22,818 nucleotides of DNA from contig CAUFXK010000029.1 of assembly GCA_959596495.1 (NCBI GenBank), positions 1 to 22,818 of the forward strand. Direction: 5' to 3'. This document shows positions 1 to 6,693 of this stretch, piece by piece. The DNA comes from an uncultured Collinsella sp. GTDB taxonomy: Bacteria; Actinomycetota; Coriobacteriia; Coriobacteriales; Coriobacteriaceae. The notes below the pieces were generated by a model, which ran no database searches, was not told the DNA's origin, and saw only the letters and a list, made by a program, of their open reading frames with translations. Numbering within the stretch: the first letter of the stretch is position 1; the number at the start of each line of letters is the position of its first letter. The translations under genes and the position numbers were made by a program.

Positions 1-26
1 AAGGCCCGAAAGAAAGGTAGGAGGCC

Positions 27-1268
27 ATGACGAAAGGTCTGCACGTGCCTTCCGAGATCGGCAAGCTCAGGAAGGTCTGCCTGCACCGTCCCGGCGACGA
101 GCTCCTCAACCTGCCGCCCGACGAGCTCGAGCGACTCCTGTTCGACGACGTCCCGTTCCTGGAGGTCGCGCAGCAGGAGCACGACACCTTCGCCCAGATC
201 CTGAGGGACCAGGGCGTGGAGGTCCTCTATCTCGAGAACCTCGTCGCCGAGGTGTTCGACCAGGTCCCCGGCGCCCGCGCCGAGTTCACCGACCAGTACA
301 TCGCCGAGGCCGGCATCCGCGGCCAGCACATGCCGCAGATCGTCCGCGAGAAGCTGGACTCCATCGAGGACAACCTCGAGTTCGTCAAGAAGACCATGGC
401 CGGCATGACCAAGTCCGAGATCGACATGCCCCTCACGGCCTCCACGACCCTCGACTCCCTGGTCAACTCCGAGTCCGAGTCCGACCTGATCATCGACCCG
501 ATGCCCAACCTCTACTTCACCCGCGACCCGTTCGCGGTCGTCGGCGAGGGCGTCAACCTCAACCGCATGTACTCGGTCACCCGCAACCGCGAGACCCTGT
601 ACGGCAAGTACGTCTTCAAGTACCACCCCGACTACAAGGACGTCTCGCTGTACTTCCGCCGCGACTGCCAGTTCCACACCGAGGGCGGCGACGTGCTGAA
701 CATCAACGAGAAGACCCTCGCCGTCGGCATCTCCCAGCGCACCCAGGCCGCCGCTATCGACGTCATGGCCCAGAACATCTTCTGGAACTCCGACTCCAAG
801 GTCGAGCGCATCCTGGCCTTCGACATCCCGGTCTCGCGCGCCTTCATGCACCTCGACACGGTCTTCACCCAGATCGACGTCGATAAGTTCACGATCCACC
901 CCGCCATCATGGGCACCCTGCGCGTCTACGAGCTGACCGCCGGCAAGAACCCGGGCGACGTGAACATCCGCCTGATCGAGGACACCCTCGAGCACGTCCT
1001 GGAGGACGCCACCGGCGTCGACCAGGTCAAGCTGATCCCCTGCGGCGGCGGCGACCCGATCGCGGCCTCCCGCGAGCAGTGGAACGACGGCTCCAACACC
1101 CTGTGCGTCGAGCCCGGCAAGATCTGCGTCTACGCCCGCAACACCGTCACCAACGACGTGCTGTACAAGGAGGGCCTGGACCTTCTCGTCGTGCCCTCCG
1201 CCGAGCTCTCCCGCGGCCGCGGCGGCCCGCGCTGCATGAGCATGCCCTTCTGGCGCGAGGACCTCTAA
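27..1268 (+). CDS. arcA: Arginine deiminase
   Basis: Cytoplasmic enzyme that hydrolyses L-arginine to citrulline and ammonia, the first step of the arginine deiminase (ADI) pathway, which yields ATP and neutralises acid. The 413-residue product has the usual family length. Family signatures seen are FTRDPF (164-169, catalytic Asp167), HTEGGD (217-222, Glu219), MHLDT (274-278, His275 and Asp277), GGGDP (340-344) and the C-terminal GGPRCMSMP with nucleophile Cys403. The start at 27 is fixed by an AGGAGG box at 19-24, although the spacing is short. It lies upstream of argF and a transporter gene, as in other ADI operons; its promoter is outside the window. Third codon positions are almost all G or C, with hardly any of the GTT, GCT and CGT codons that the next two genes use freely. 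Identification is very secure. Confidence 0.98.
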   Translation: MTKGLHVPSEIGKLRKVCLHRPGDELLNLPPDELERLLFDDVPFLEVAQQEHDTFAQILRDQGVEVLYLENLVAEVFDQVPGARAEFTDQYIAEAGIRGQHMPQIVREKLDSIEDNLEFVKKTMAGMTKSEIDMPLTASTTLDSLVNSESESDLIIDPMPNLYFTRDPFAVVGEGVNLNRMYSVTRNRETLYGKYVFKYHPDYKDVSLYFRRDCQFHTEGGDVLNINEKTLAVGISQRTQAAAIDVMAQNIFWNSDSKVERILAFDIPVSRAFMHLDTVFTQIDVDKFTIHPAIMGTLRVYELTAGKNPGDVNIRLIEDTLEHVLEDATGVDQVKLIPCGGGDPIAASREQWNDGSNTLCVEPGKICVYARNTVTNDVLYKEGLDLLVVPSAELSRGRGGPRCMSMPFWREDL

Positions 1269-1280
1269 GTCTTTCCGTTT

Positions 1281-1330
1281 CCGGTGCGGTCTCCCTACAA
1301 CCGCACCGGTTTCGCCCGTCAAACGGGCGA
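1281..1330 (+). other. Tandem hairpins between arcA and argF
   Basis: Two adjacent perfect stems lie in the 105-bp gap. The first is CCGGTGCGG (1281-1289) with CCGCACCGG (1301-1309), an 11-nt loop. The second is TCGCCCGT (1312-1319) with ACGGGCGA (1323-1330), a 3-nt loop. Only TTT follows the first and no T-tract follows the second, so they look more like mRNA processing or stability elements, or weak attenuators, than full terminators. An AT-rich stretch (1331-1360) then leads to the argF ribosome binding site. Confidence 0.6.
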
Positions 1331-1373
1331 CACTAATACTTACGTAATTCATTTCTTCGAAAGGAAACGAACC

Positions 1374-2369
1374 ATGGGTGTTAACCTCTCCGGCCGTAGC
1401 TTCCTCAAGCTCCTCGACCTCACCACCGAGGAGATCGAGTACCTGCTCAAGCTCTCCAAGAACTTCAAGGATATGAAGCGCGCTGGCGTTCCGCACCGCT
1501 ATCTCGAGGGTAAGAACATCGTTCTGCTCTTCCAGAAGACCTCCACTCGTACCCGCTGCGCCTTCGAGGTCGGCGGCATGGATCTGGGCATGGGCGTCAC
1601 CTACCTCGATCCGGGTTCGTCGCAGATGGGCAAGAAGGAGTCCATCGAGGATACCGCCCGTGTTCTCGGCCGCATGTATGATGGCATCGAGTTCCGTGGC
1701 TTTGCCCAGGACGACGTCGAGGAGCTCGCTGCTAAGTCCGGCGTGCCCGTGTGGAACGGCCTGACCACTGAGTGGCATCCCACCCAGATGCTCGCCGACA
1801 TCCTGACCGTCCAGGAGAACTTCAACTACGACATCAAGGGCAAGACCCTCGTCTTCATGGGTGACTGCAAGAACAACGTTGCTCGCTCTCTCATGGTCGT
1901 TTGCTCCAAGCTCGGCATGAACTTCGTGGCCTGCGGCCCCGAGGAGTGCATGCCCGCTGACGACGTCATCGAGGCCTGCAAGCCCATCGCCGAGGCCAAC
2001 GGCTGCACCATCAAGCTGACCACCGACGTCAAGGACGGCGTCACCGGTGCCGACGTTATCTACACCGACGTGTGGGTCTCCATGGGCGAGCCTGACGAGG
2101 TCTGGGCCGAGCGCATCGCTCAGCTCACCCCGTATCGTGTCACCTCCGAGGTCATGGCTATGGCCAACCCGGGTGCCATCTTCCTGCACTGCCTGCCCAG
2201 CTTCCACGACACCAACACCACCATTGGCGCCGAGAAGTGCGAGCAGTTCGGCATCACCGAGCAGGAGGTCACCGACGAGGTCTTCGAGAGCCCCGCTTCC
2301 AAGGTCTTCGACGAGGCCGAGAACCGCATGCACACCATCAAGGCTGTCATGTACGCCACGCTCAAGTAA
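1374..2369 (+). CDS. argF: Ornithine carbamoyltransferase, probably catabolic
   Basis: In the ADI pathway this enzyme (also called arcB) works phosphorolytically, turning citrulline plus phosphate into ornithine and carbamoyl phosphate; the same fold catalyses the anabolic direction. The 331-residue product shows the carbamoyl-phosphate loop STRTR (57-61), HPTQ (135-138), the ornithine-binding SMGEP loop (236-240) and HCLP (272-275). The ATG at 1374 is chosen over in-frame upstream ATGs (from 1284) because AAAGGA lies at 1360-1365, the family begins with such an N-terminus, and the upstream part would run through the tandem hairpins. Its place next to arcA supports the catabolic role, but direction cannot be proved from sequence. 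Codon use is rich in GCT, GTT and CGT, typical of a highly expressed gene here. A strong terminator follows. Confidence 0.96.
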   Translation: MGVNLSGRSFLKLLDLTTEEIEYLLKLSKNFKDMKRAGVPHRYLEGKNIVLLFQKTSTRTRCAFEVGGMDLGMGVTYLDPGSSQMGKKESIEDTARVLGRMYDGIEFRGFAQDDVEELAAKSGVPVWNGLTTEWHPTQMLADILTVQENFNYDIKGKTLVFMGDCKNNVARSLMVVCSKLGMNFVACGPEECMPADDVIEACKPIAEANGCTIKLTTDVKDGVTGADVIYTDVWVSMGEPDEVWAERIAQLTPYRVTSEVMAMANPGAIFLHCLPSFHDTNTTIGAEKCEQFGITEQEVTDEVFESPASKVFDEAENRMHTIKAVMYATLK

Positions 2370-2384
2370 GAGCATCTAGCATCT

Positions 2385-2421
2385 CGCTCGGGGTGCATTC
2401 CTGCGCACCCCGAGCGCTTTT
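2385..2421 (+). terminator. Rho-independent terminator after argF
   Basis: A perfect 12-bp GC-rich stem, CGCTCGGGGTGC (2385-2396) with GCACCCCGAGCG (2405-2416), has an 8-nt loop and is followed by CTTTT. It lies about 15 bp after the argF stop and about 95 bp before the transporter start, so it should reduce or end transcription between the enzymes and the transporter. Confidence 0.9.
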
Positions 2422-2432
2422 GTCTGGTAAAA

Positions 2433-2483
2433 ATCTCGCACCGAGCGACATGCACGGCACGGAAGAGCCGCTTCGGGCGAGAT
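2433..2483 (+). promoter_or_regulatory. Structured leader of the transporter mRNA
   Basis: ATCTCGC (2433-2439) pairs perfectly with GCGAGAT (2477-2483). CCGA (2441-2444) pairs with TCGG (2473-2476), and an inner CGGC (2455-2458) pairs with GCCG (2467-2470). The fold ends shortly before the AGGGGGG ribosome binding site at 2501-2507. GCACCGAGCG at 2438-2447 repeats the 3' arm of the preceding terminator less two C residues, so it could pair with the terminator's 5' arm. A regulatory role is inferred only. Confidence 0.4.
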
Positions 2484-2516
2484 CAGTAAATGATTTATGA
2501 AGGGGGGATGAGAACT

Positions 2517-3995
2517 ATGACTGAGACCGCTAAGAAAAAGCGCGGTATGCCTTCATCGTTCACCATTCTTCTTGCTCTGCTGGCAATCGTCGCGGTTGTT
2601 ACCGTTATCGTCTCCGGTACGTCCGGTGGCGCGGTTACCGCTGCCCGCCTGAGCGATTTCTGCACCGCCCCGGTCAAGGGCTTCGCTGACGCTCTGCCCG
2701 TCTGCCTCTTCGTTATGATCCTCGGTGGCTTCCTCGGCATGATGACCGAGACCGGCGCCCTGGACAACGGCATTGCCGTTCTGGTGCAGAAGCTTAAGGG
2801 CAATGAGATCATGCTCATTCCCGTGCTGATGTTCATCTTCTCCCTCGGTGGTACCACCTATGGTATGTGCGAGGAGACCGTTCCCTTCTACGCCCTGCTC
2901 GCCGCCACCATGATGGCTGCTGGCTTCGACCCTATGGTCGGCGCTGCCACCGTCCTGCTCGGCGCTGGCTGCGGCTGCCTCGGCTCCACGGTTAACCCGT
3001 TCGCCGTCGGTGCTGCCGTCGACGCTCTGACCGGCGTTGGCATTGAGGTCAACCAGTCCATCATCATCGGCCTCGGTGCCGTCCTGTGGATTGTTACCAC
3101 TGTTATGTCCATCCTCTTCGTCATGAGCTATGCCAAGAAGGTCAAGGCTGACAAGGGTTCCACCATCCTATCGATGCAGGAGCTCAAGGACGCCGAAGAG
3201 GCTCACGGCAAGGCTGCTTCCGAGGTTCACAAGGAGGTCAAGCTCACCGGTCGTCAGAAGGGTGTTCTGATCGCCTTTGCCTTCACCTTCGTCGTCATGA
3301 TCGTCGGCTTCATCCCGCTGGCCGACCTCAACGAGGGCGTCGCCAACTTCTTCGATGCTGGCGCTGTCTATGACGCCGACGGTAACGCCATCGTTCAGGG
3401 CTGGTCTGCCCTGATCACCGGCCTGCCCATTGGCCAGTGGTACTTCGACGAGGCTTCCACCTGGTTCTTCCTCATGGCTGTCCTGATCGGTATCATCGGT
3501 GGCCTCTCCGAGAAGCAGATCGTCAACACCTTCATCACCGGCGCTGCCGACATGATGTCCGTTGTCCTCGTCATCGCTCTTGCCCGTGGTATCTCCGTCC
3601 TCATGGCTAGCACCGGCCTCGACGTCTACGTCCTCGACGCTGCCGCCAATGCTCTGGCTGGCCTGTCCGGCGTGATCTTCGCTCCCATGAGCTTCCTGGT
3701 CTACTTCGGCCTGTCCTTCCTGATCCCCTCGACCTCCGGTATGGCTACTGTCTCCATGCCCATCATGGGACCGCTGGCTGTTAAGCTCGGCTTCTCGCCC
3801 GAGGTCATGGTCATGATCTTCTCCGCCGCCATCGGCGTCGTGAACCTGTTCACCCCGACCTCCGGCGCCATCATGGGCGGTCTTGCCCTGGCCAAGATCG
3901 AGTGGACGACCTGGCTCAAGTTTGCTCTCAAGCTCATCGTCGCTCTCTCCGTCGTCTGCGCCATCATCCTGACCATCGCTTGCGTGATGATCTAA
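2517..3995 (+). CDS. YfcC/DcuC-family membrane transporter, putative arginine/ornithine exchanger
   Basis: A 492-residue polytopic inner-membrane protein of the YfcC (DcuC-like, ion transporter superfamily) type. The N-terminus has a short basic stretch, then MPSSFTILLALLA leading into the first membrane segment. Many further hydrophobic segments follow, with a hydrophilic cytoplasmic loop around residues 205-250 (KKVKADKG... to KLTGRQKG) and Gly/Ser/Thr-rich re-entrant motifs such as LGGTTYGMCEETVPFY and LIPSTSGMATVSMPIMGP. The ATG at 2517 is preferred over the one at 2490 and the one at 2508 because AGGGGGG (2501-2507) sits 9 nt before it. The place after arcA and argF suggests arginine/ornithine exchange or arginine uptake, as reported for YfcC-type ArcD proteins in other ADI operons; substrate is inferred from context alone. 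Codon bias matches argF, implying high expression. Confidence 0.9.
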   Translation: MTETAKKKRGMPSSFTILLALLAIVAVVTVIVSGTSGGAVTAARLSDFCTAPVKGFADALPVCLFVMILGGFLGMMTETGALDNGIAVLVQKLKGNEIMLIPVLMFIFSLGGTTYGMCEETVPFYALLAATMMAAGFDPMVGAATVLLGAGCGCLGSTVNPFAVGAAVDALTGVGIEVNQSIIIGLGAVLWIVTTVMSILFVMSYAKKVKADKGSTILSMQELKDAEEAHGKAASEVHKEVKLTGRQKGVLIAFAFTFVVMIVGFIPLADLNEGVANFFDAGAVYDADGNAIVQGWSALITGLPIGQWYFDEASTWFFLMAVLIGIIGGLSEKQIVNTFITGAADMMSVVLVIALARGISVLMASTGLDVYVLDAAANALAGLSGVIFAPMSFLVYFGLSFLIPSTSGMATVSMPIMGPLAVKLGFSPEVMVMIFSAAIGVVNLFTPTSGAIMGGLALAKIEWTTWLKFALKLIVALSVVCAIILTIACVMI

Positions 3996-4081
3996 GTACC
4001 CAACGGGTACCCCACGGAAACCATGACGATCCTGTAAAGGATCACCTGGTCATCGTCTGTCCGGTGGGGTAACCCCACCGG
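3996..4081 (+). promoter_or_regulatory. Multi-hairpin RNA with two exclusive folds after the transporter gene
   Basis: Fold A has GTACCC/GGGTAC (3996-4001/4005-4010); ATGAC plus GATCC pairing with GGATC plus GTCAT (4023-4032 with 4039-4053, a 5-nt bulge on the 3' side); and the perfect CCGGTGGGG/CCCCACCGG (4061-4069/4073-4081, loop TAA). Fold B pairs TACCCCAC (4008-4015) with GTGGGGTA (4064-4071), enclosing the middle hairpin and breaking the two flanking ones. I recognise no known riboswitch class. It may be the 3' untranslated tail of the transporter mRNA or the leader of a lost downstream gene. Confidence 0.45.
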
Positions 4082-4097
4082 TAGACTCCTACCTTTA

Positions 4098-4135
4098 GCC
4101 TCCTCCCGTTCCGTGCGCGGGAGGGGGCGCTCTTG
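4098..4135 (+). terminator. Putative terminator of the arginine deiminase operon
   Basis: GCCTCCTCCCG (4098-4108) pairs with CGGGAGGGGGC (4118-4128), an 11-bp stem with one G-U pair and a 9-nt loop, followed by the T-rich but interrupted run GCTCTTGTGTT. A second perfect 11-bp hairpin (4138-4148/4153-4163, TTCCGGCGTTT, loop TACC) follows directly but has no T-tract. Together they probably end transcription from the operon. Confidence 0.65.
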
Positions 4136-4217
4136 TGTTCCGGCGTTTTACCAAACGCCGGAACCACTCGACGCTGCAAGCCCGCCAGAGCGGCAATCTG
4201 ACGTTCAATCGTCGGGC

Positions 4218-4260
4218 ATGGCCAAAAGGCCTATGCCCTCCTCTTTCACGTCACCTTGCT
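4218..4260 (+). pseudogene. Possible 5' relic of a second YfcC transporter gene
   Basis: The reading frame gives MAKRPMPSSFT, close to KKKRGMPSSFT at the start of the intact transporter upstream. The MPSSFT part is encoded with different synonymous codons (ATGCCCTCCTCTTTCAC against ATGCCTTCATCGTTCAC), which suggests an old paralogue, not a fresh duplication. After about 33 bp the frame is lost; a shifted frame reads TLLALV, similar to ILLALLA. No ribosome binding site precedes it. The match is short and could be chance. Confidence 0.35.
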
Positions 4261-4310
4261 CGCTCTGGTGCCTGTTCGCTGTCCGTTCTCTGCCCGCGAC
4301 GTTTCTGCTG

Positions 4311-4418
4311 TTGGTGCAAAGGGGTCAGGTTACTTTGCGCCAAAAGGGGAAGTTGCGGTGGAATAGTTCCCGTTTGGCCGTCTTGAGGGGTTAAACAGGA
4401 GCTATTTCACCGCAACTT
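4311..4418. repeat. Pair of REP-like palindromes
   Basis: TTGGTGCAAAG (4311-4321) and CTTTGCGCCAA (4333-4343) form an 11-bp stem with one G-U pair. Directly after, 4350-4370 and 4398-4418 form a 21-bp inverted repeat with only two G-U pairs (arms beginning AAGTTGCGGTGG and ending CCGCAACTT), with a 27-nt loop. There is no T-tract, so this does not look like a simple terminator. Tandem palindromes of this kind resemble dispersed intergenic REP/BIME elements; copy number in the genome cannot be seen here. Confidence 0.55.
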
Positions 4419-4480
4419 ATCGATGGCGTGTTTGGTTGGTGCCTGTTGATGGCCTGGGCATCGGGGAGGGCAGGCTCCGT

Positions 4481-4486
4481 TATAAT
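4481..4486 (+). promoter_or_regulatory. -10 box for the DUF1846 gene
   Basis: A perfect TATAAT lies 40 bp before the chosen start of the DUF1846 gene; transcription would begin near 4493. No good -35 hexamer is found 16-18 bp upstream. The lone consensus -10 follows a terminator and a gene-free stretch, so a promoter here is likely. Confidence 0.5.
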
Positions 4487-4525
4487 CGCCTAAGACATTA
4501 AATGGAAACGGGACGGGAGCCATAT

Positions 4526-6007
4526 ATGCGCCAGGGTTTCGACAACGCGAAGTATATCGAGCTGCAGGCCGCTCATATTAAGGAGCGCATCTCGCAGTTT
4601 GGCGGCAAGCTGTATTTGGAGTTTGGCGGCAAGCTGTTTGACGACTATCACGCGAGCCGCGTGCTGCCGGGTTTTGAGCCGGACAGCAAGTTTCGCATGC
4701 TCAAGAGCATAGCCGACGACGTCGAGGTCATCATCGCCATTAACGCGAACCACATCGAGAAGAACAAGGCTCGCGGTGACCTGGGCATTACCTATGACGA
4801 GGACGTTTTGCGCCTGGTCGACCTGTTCCGCGGCAACGGTTTTGCTGTCGCGGCCGTGGTCATCACCCAGTACGCCGGCCAGCCCGCCGCCGACGTCTTC
4901 CGCAATCGCCTGAACGCGCTCGGCATTCCCGCCAAGTTGCACTATCCCATCGAGGGGTATCCGCACGATGTCGATCTGATCGTGTCCGACGATGGCTATG
5001 GCAAGAACGAGTTTGTCGAGACCACCCGACCGCTCGTTGTGGTCACTGCCCCCGGTCCTGGCTCGGGCAAGCTTGCCACTTGCCTGTCTCAGCTCTATCA
5101 CGAGCACAAGCATGGCACGGCCGCCGGCTATGCCAAATTCGAGACCTTCCCGGTTTGGAATCTGCCCCTTACGCATCCGGTCAATATTGCCTACGAGGCC
5201 GCCACGGCAGACCTCGATGACGCCAACATCATCGACTCCTTCCACCTGGAGGCCTACAACAAGACCACGGTCAACTACAACCGCGACGTCGAGGCCTTCC
5301 CGGTAGTCCGTGCCCTGATGGAAAAGATCCTGGGCAAGAGCCCCTACCAGAGCCCTACGGACATGGGCGTCAATATGGTCGGTTTTGCCATCACCGATGA
5401 CGATGCCTGCCGCGACGCTTCCAAGATGGAGATCGTCCGCCGCTACTTTACCGCGGTCGAAAATGTGCGCCGTACCGGCGTGGGCGATGAGCAAGTCGAC
5501 CGTCTCAAGATTATTATGAAGAAAGCCGGCATCGATAAGAACTACTCACCGGCGCGCTCGGCGGCCCTCACCAGGGAGCAGCTGACGGGTGGTCCCGTGG
5601 GCGCCATGGTCATGCCCGATGGCTCCGTGGTGACCGGTAAGACCTCCACGCGCCTGGGCGCCGCAAGTTCGCTCATTATGAACGCCCTCAAGCATGTCTC
5701 GGGCGTCGACCTTGAGCTCGAGGTCATTAGCGATGAGGCGATCGAGCCCATCAGCAAGCTCAAGACGCATTTCCTGGGCAGCAAAAACCCGCGCCTCCAC
5801 ACCGACGAGACGCTTATGGCGCTGTCGATCACCTCGGCCACGAGTGAGACGGCCGCTCGCGTCCTTTCGGGCCTGGAGCAGCTGCGCGGTTGCGATGCCT
5901 TCTTTAGCGTGATTATCTCGCCGACGGACGAGACGGTACTGCGCAAACTGGGCATCAACGTGTGCTGCGAGCCCAAGTTTGAGCGCCGCGGTTTCTTCCA
6001 TCGCTAA
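4526..6007 (+). CDS. DUF1846 domain-containing protein
   Basis: A 493-residue soluble protein matching the DUF1846 family over its whole length. Signatures recalled for the family are GFDNxKY near the N-terminus, KLYLEFGGKL (28-37), HASRVLPGF (42-50), DVDLIVSDDGYG (148-159), VVVTAPGPGSGKLATCLSQLYH (from 171) and AGYAKFETFPVWNLPL (200-215). The APGPGSGK segment (175-182) resembles a phosphate-binding loop, but lacks the Ser/Thr directly after Lys. The biochemical role is not established to my knowledge. The ATG at 4526 is chosen over 4502 because GGGAG (4515-4519) lies 6 nt before it and the family N-terminus begins there. The gene stands alone, with its own -10 box and terminator, so its neighbours give no functional hint. 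Family assignment is secure; function is unknown. Confidence 0.93.
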   Translation: MRQGFDNAKYIELQAAHIKERISQFGGKLYLEFGGKLFDDYHASRVLPGFEPDSKFRMLKSIADDVEVIIAINANHIEKNKARGDLGITYDEDVLRLVDLFRGNGFAVAAVVITQYAGQPAADVFRNRLNALGIPAKLHYPIEGYPHDVDLIVSDDGYGKNEFVETTRPLVVVTAPGPGSGKLATCLSQLYHEHKHGTAAGYAKFETFPVWNLPLTHPVNIAYEAATADLDDANIIDSFHLEAYNKTTVNYNRDVEAFPVVRALMEKILGKSPYQSPTDMGVNMVGFAITDDDACRDASKMEIVRRYFTAVENVRRTGVGDEQVDRLKIIMKKAGIDKNYSPARSAALTREQLTGGPVGAMVMPDGSVVTGKTSTRLGAASSLIMNALKHVSGVDLELEVISDEAIEPISKLKTHFLGSKNPRLHTDETLMALSITSATSETAARVLSGLEQLRGCDAFFSVIISPTDETVLRKLGINVCCEPKFERRGFFHR

Positions 6008-6041
6008 GTTTGAAGCACCGCGGTAATCCAAACGCATTTTG

Positions 6042-6074
6042 GCCGTATCGGGTTAGCGCCCGGTACGGCTTTTT
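6042..6074 (+). terminator. Terminator of the DUF1846 gene
   Basis: GCCGTATCGGG (6042-6052) pairs with CCCGGTACGGC (6059-6069), with one G-U pair and a 6-nt loop, followed at once by TTTTT. It starts 34 bp after the stop codon, a textbook intrinsic terminator. Confidence 0.92.
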
Positions 6075-6140
6075 GATCAATAAAGCGCCTATTTCGGCGA
6101 AAAATAGCCGTTTACCTGCCTAGAAACAATTTGAGCGGTA

Positions 6141-6146
6141 TACAAT
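6141..6146 (+). promoter_or_regulatory. -10-like box upstream of the winged-helix gene
   Basis: TACAAT, within GGTATACAATAACC, lies after the DUF1846 terminator and about 118 bp before the next start codon. The same hexamer occurs before pyrG and murF. No convincing -35 is seen, so the call is weak. The sequence between here and the gene (6147-6250) shows no clear structure. Confidence 0.35.
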
Positions 6147-6263
6147 AACCGTAACTGTTTCATCCTTAGCGGGATGCCGCATGATGGATATTACCTGCCA
6201 TCGTGAGGTGTGTCGGTCGCGCACGGCGCGTTAGATGCTCGTGCTCGGTTTGAGGAGGCTGCT

Positions 6264-6602
6264 ATGGCGGGCAAGGGTCGTGCGAGTGTCAACGATATGA
6301 AGCGTGTCGAGGTGCTGGTGTTGATGGAGATCGACCAGCAAACCGAAGACAATGGCGGGCCGTATGGTTTCTCGCGCAAAACGCTTGCCGAGCGCGTGGG
6401 GGTTTCGCCGTATCGTGCCCGCGCCGCAATCGATCGCTTGGATTCCGAAGGCATGATTGATGTCGTCTCGCGTTATAGCGACGACGGCGGTCAGCTTGCA
6501 AATGGCATTTGCCTCACCGAACGTGGCGAGTGGTATCTTGAGGGCGTCCGTACCGGCATGCTCGTTCAAGAAATGCTTGAGGACGAGGTTGCTGATCGAT
6601 AG
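6264..6602 (+). CDS. Small winged-helix DNA-binding-like protein of unknown role
   Basis: A 112-residue soluble protein. Residues 11-30 form a predicted first helix (DMKRVEVLVLMEIDQQ). Residues 36-60 (FSRKTLAERVGVSPYRARAAIDRLDSEG) read as a helix-turn-helix, followed by a wing-like stretch to LTERGEWYL (84-92) and an acidic C-terminal helix. The pattern resembles small PadR/MarR-like or replication-initiator-like winged helices, but I cannot assign a family. The ATG at 6264 has a strong GAGGAGG (6252-6258) 5 nt before it and is preferred over the in-frame 6210. It is flanked by terminators on both sides, so it is probably a single-gene unit. It may regulate its own synthesis; target genes are unknown. 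Confidence 0.8.
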   Translation: MAGKGRASVNDMKRVEVLVLMEIDQQTEDNGGPYGFSRKTLAERVGVSPYRARAAIDRLDSEGMIDVVSRYSDDGGQLANGICLTERGEWYLEGVRTGMLVQEMLEDEVADR

Positions 6603-6626
6603 CAGCATGTAACCCTTGCCATATCG

Positions 6627-6659
6627 ACGCCGCCTGGGAAACCGGGCGGCGTTTTGTTT
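6627..6659 (+). terminator. Terminator after the winged-helix gene
   Basis: ACGCCGCCTGG (6627-6637) pairs with CCGGGCGGCGT (6642-6652), with one T-G pair and a GAAA tetraloop (6638-6641), followed by TTTGTTT. A strong intrinsic terminator 24 bp after the stop codon. Confidence 0.92.
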
Positions 6660-6693
6660 CAAGATTGAGAAATGCAATCGCACACGAGAAAAA

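Larger units (their letters stand above)
4136..4480. other. Gene-free stretch with palindromes and a possible gene relic
   Basis: No credible gene lies between the operon terminator and the DUF1846 promoter. Two overlapping ORFs (4113-4394 and 4135-4386) lack ribosome binding sites, resemble no family over their length and run through perfect hairpins. The stretch holds a hairpin at 4138-4163, a transporter-like N-terminal relic at 4218-4260 and two REP-like palindromes at 4311-4418, listed separately. Nothing recognisable was seen at 4419-4480. Confidence 0.7.

Noticed and set aside
1331..1360. ArgR (ARG box) operator upstream of argF
   Set aside because: The AT-rich stretch with TTACGTAA has only a partial fit to the TGAAT-N4-ATTCA pattern; the second half-site is poor.
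1284..1373. N-terminal extension of ornithine carbamoyltransferase from ATG 1284
   Set aside because: It would translate through two hairpins, has no ribosome binding site, and the family N-terminus starts at 1374 after AAAGGA.
4113..4394. 93-codon gene after the transporter
   Set aside because: No ribosome binding site, overlaps a terminator stem and two palindromes, and shows protein-like similarity only in the short MPSSFT patch.
4490..5494. 334-codon minus-strand open frame opposite the DUF1846 gene
   Set aside because: The + strand protein matches its family end to end, so the antisense frame is a shadow.
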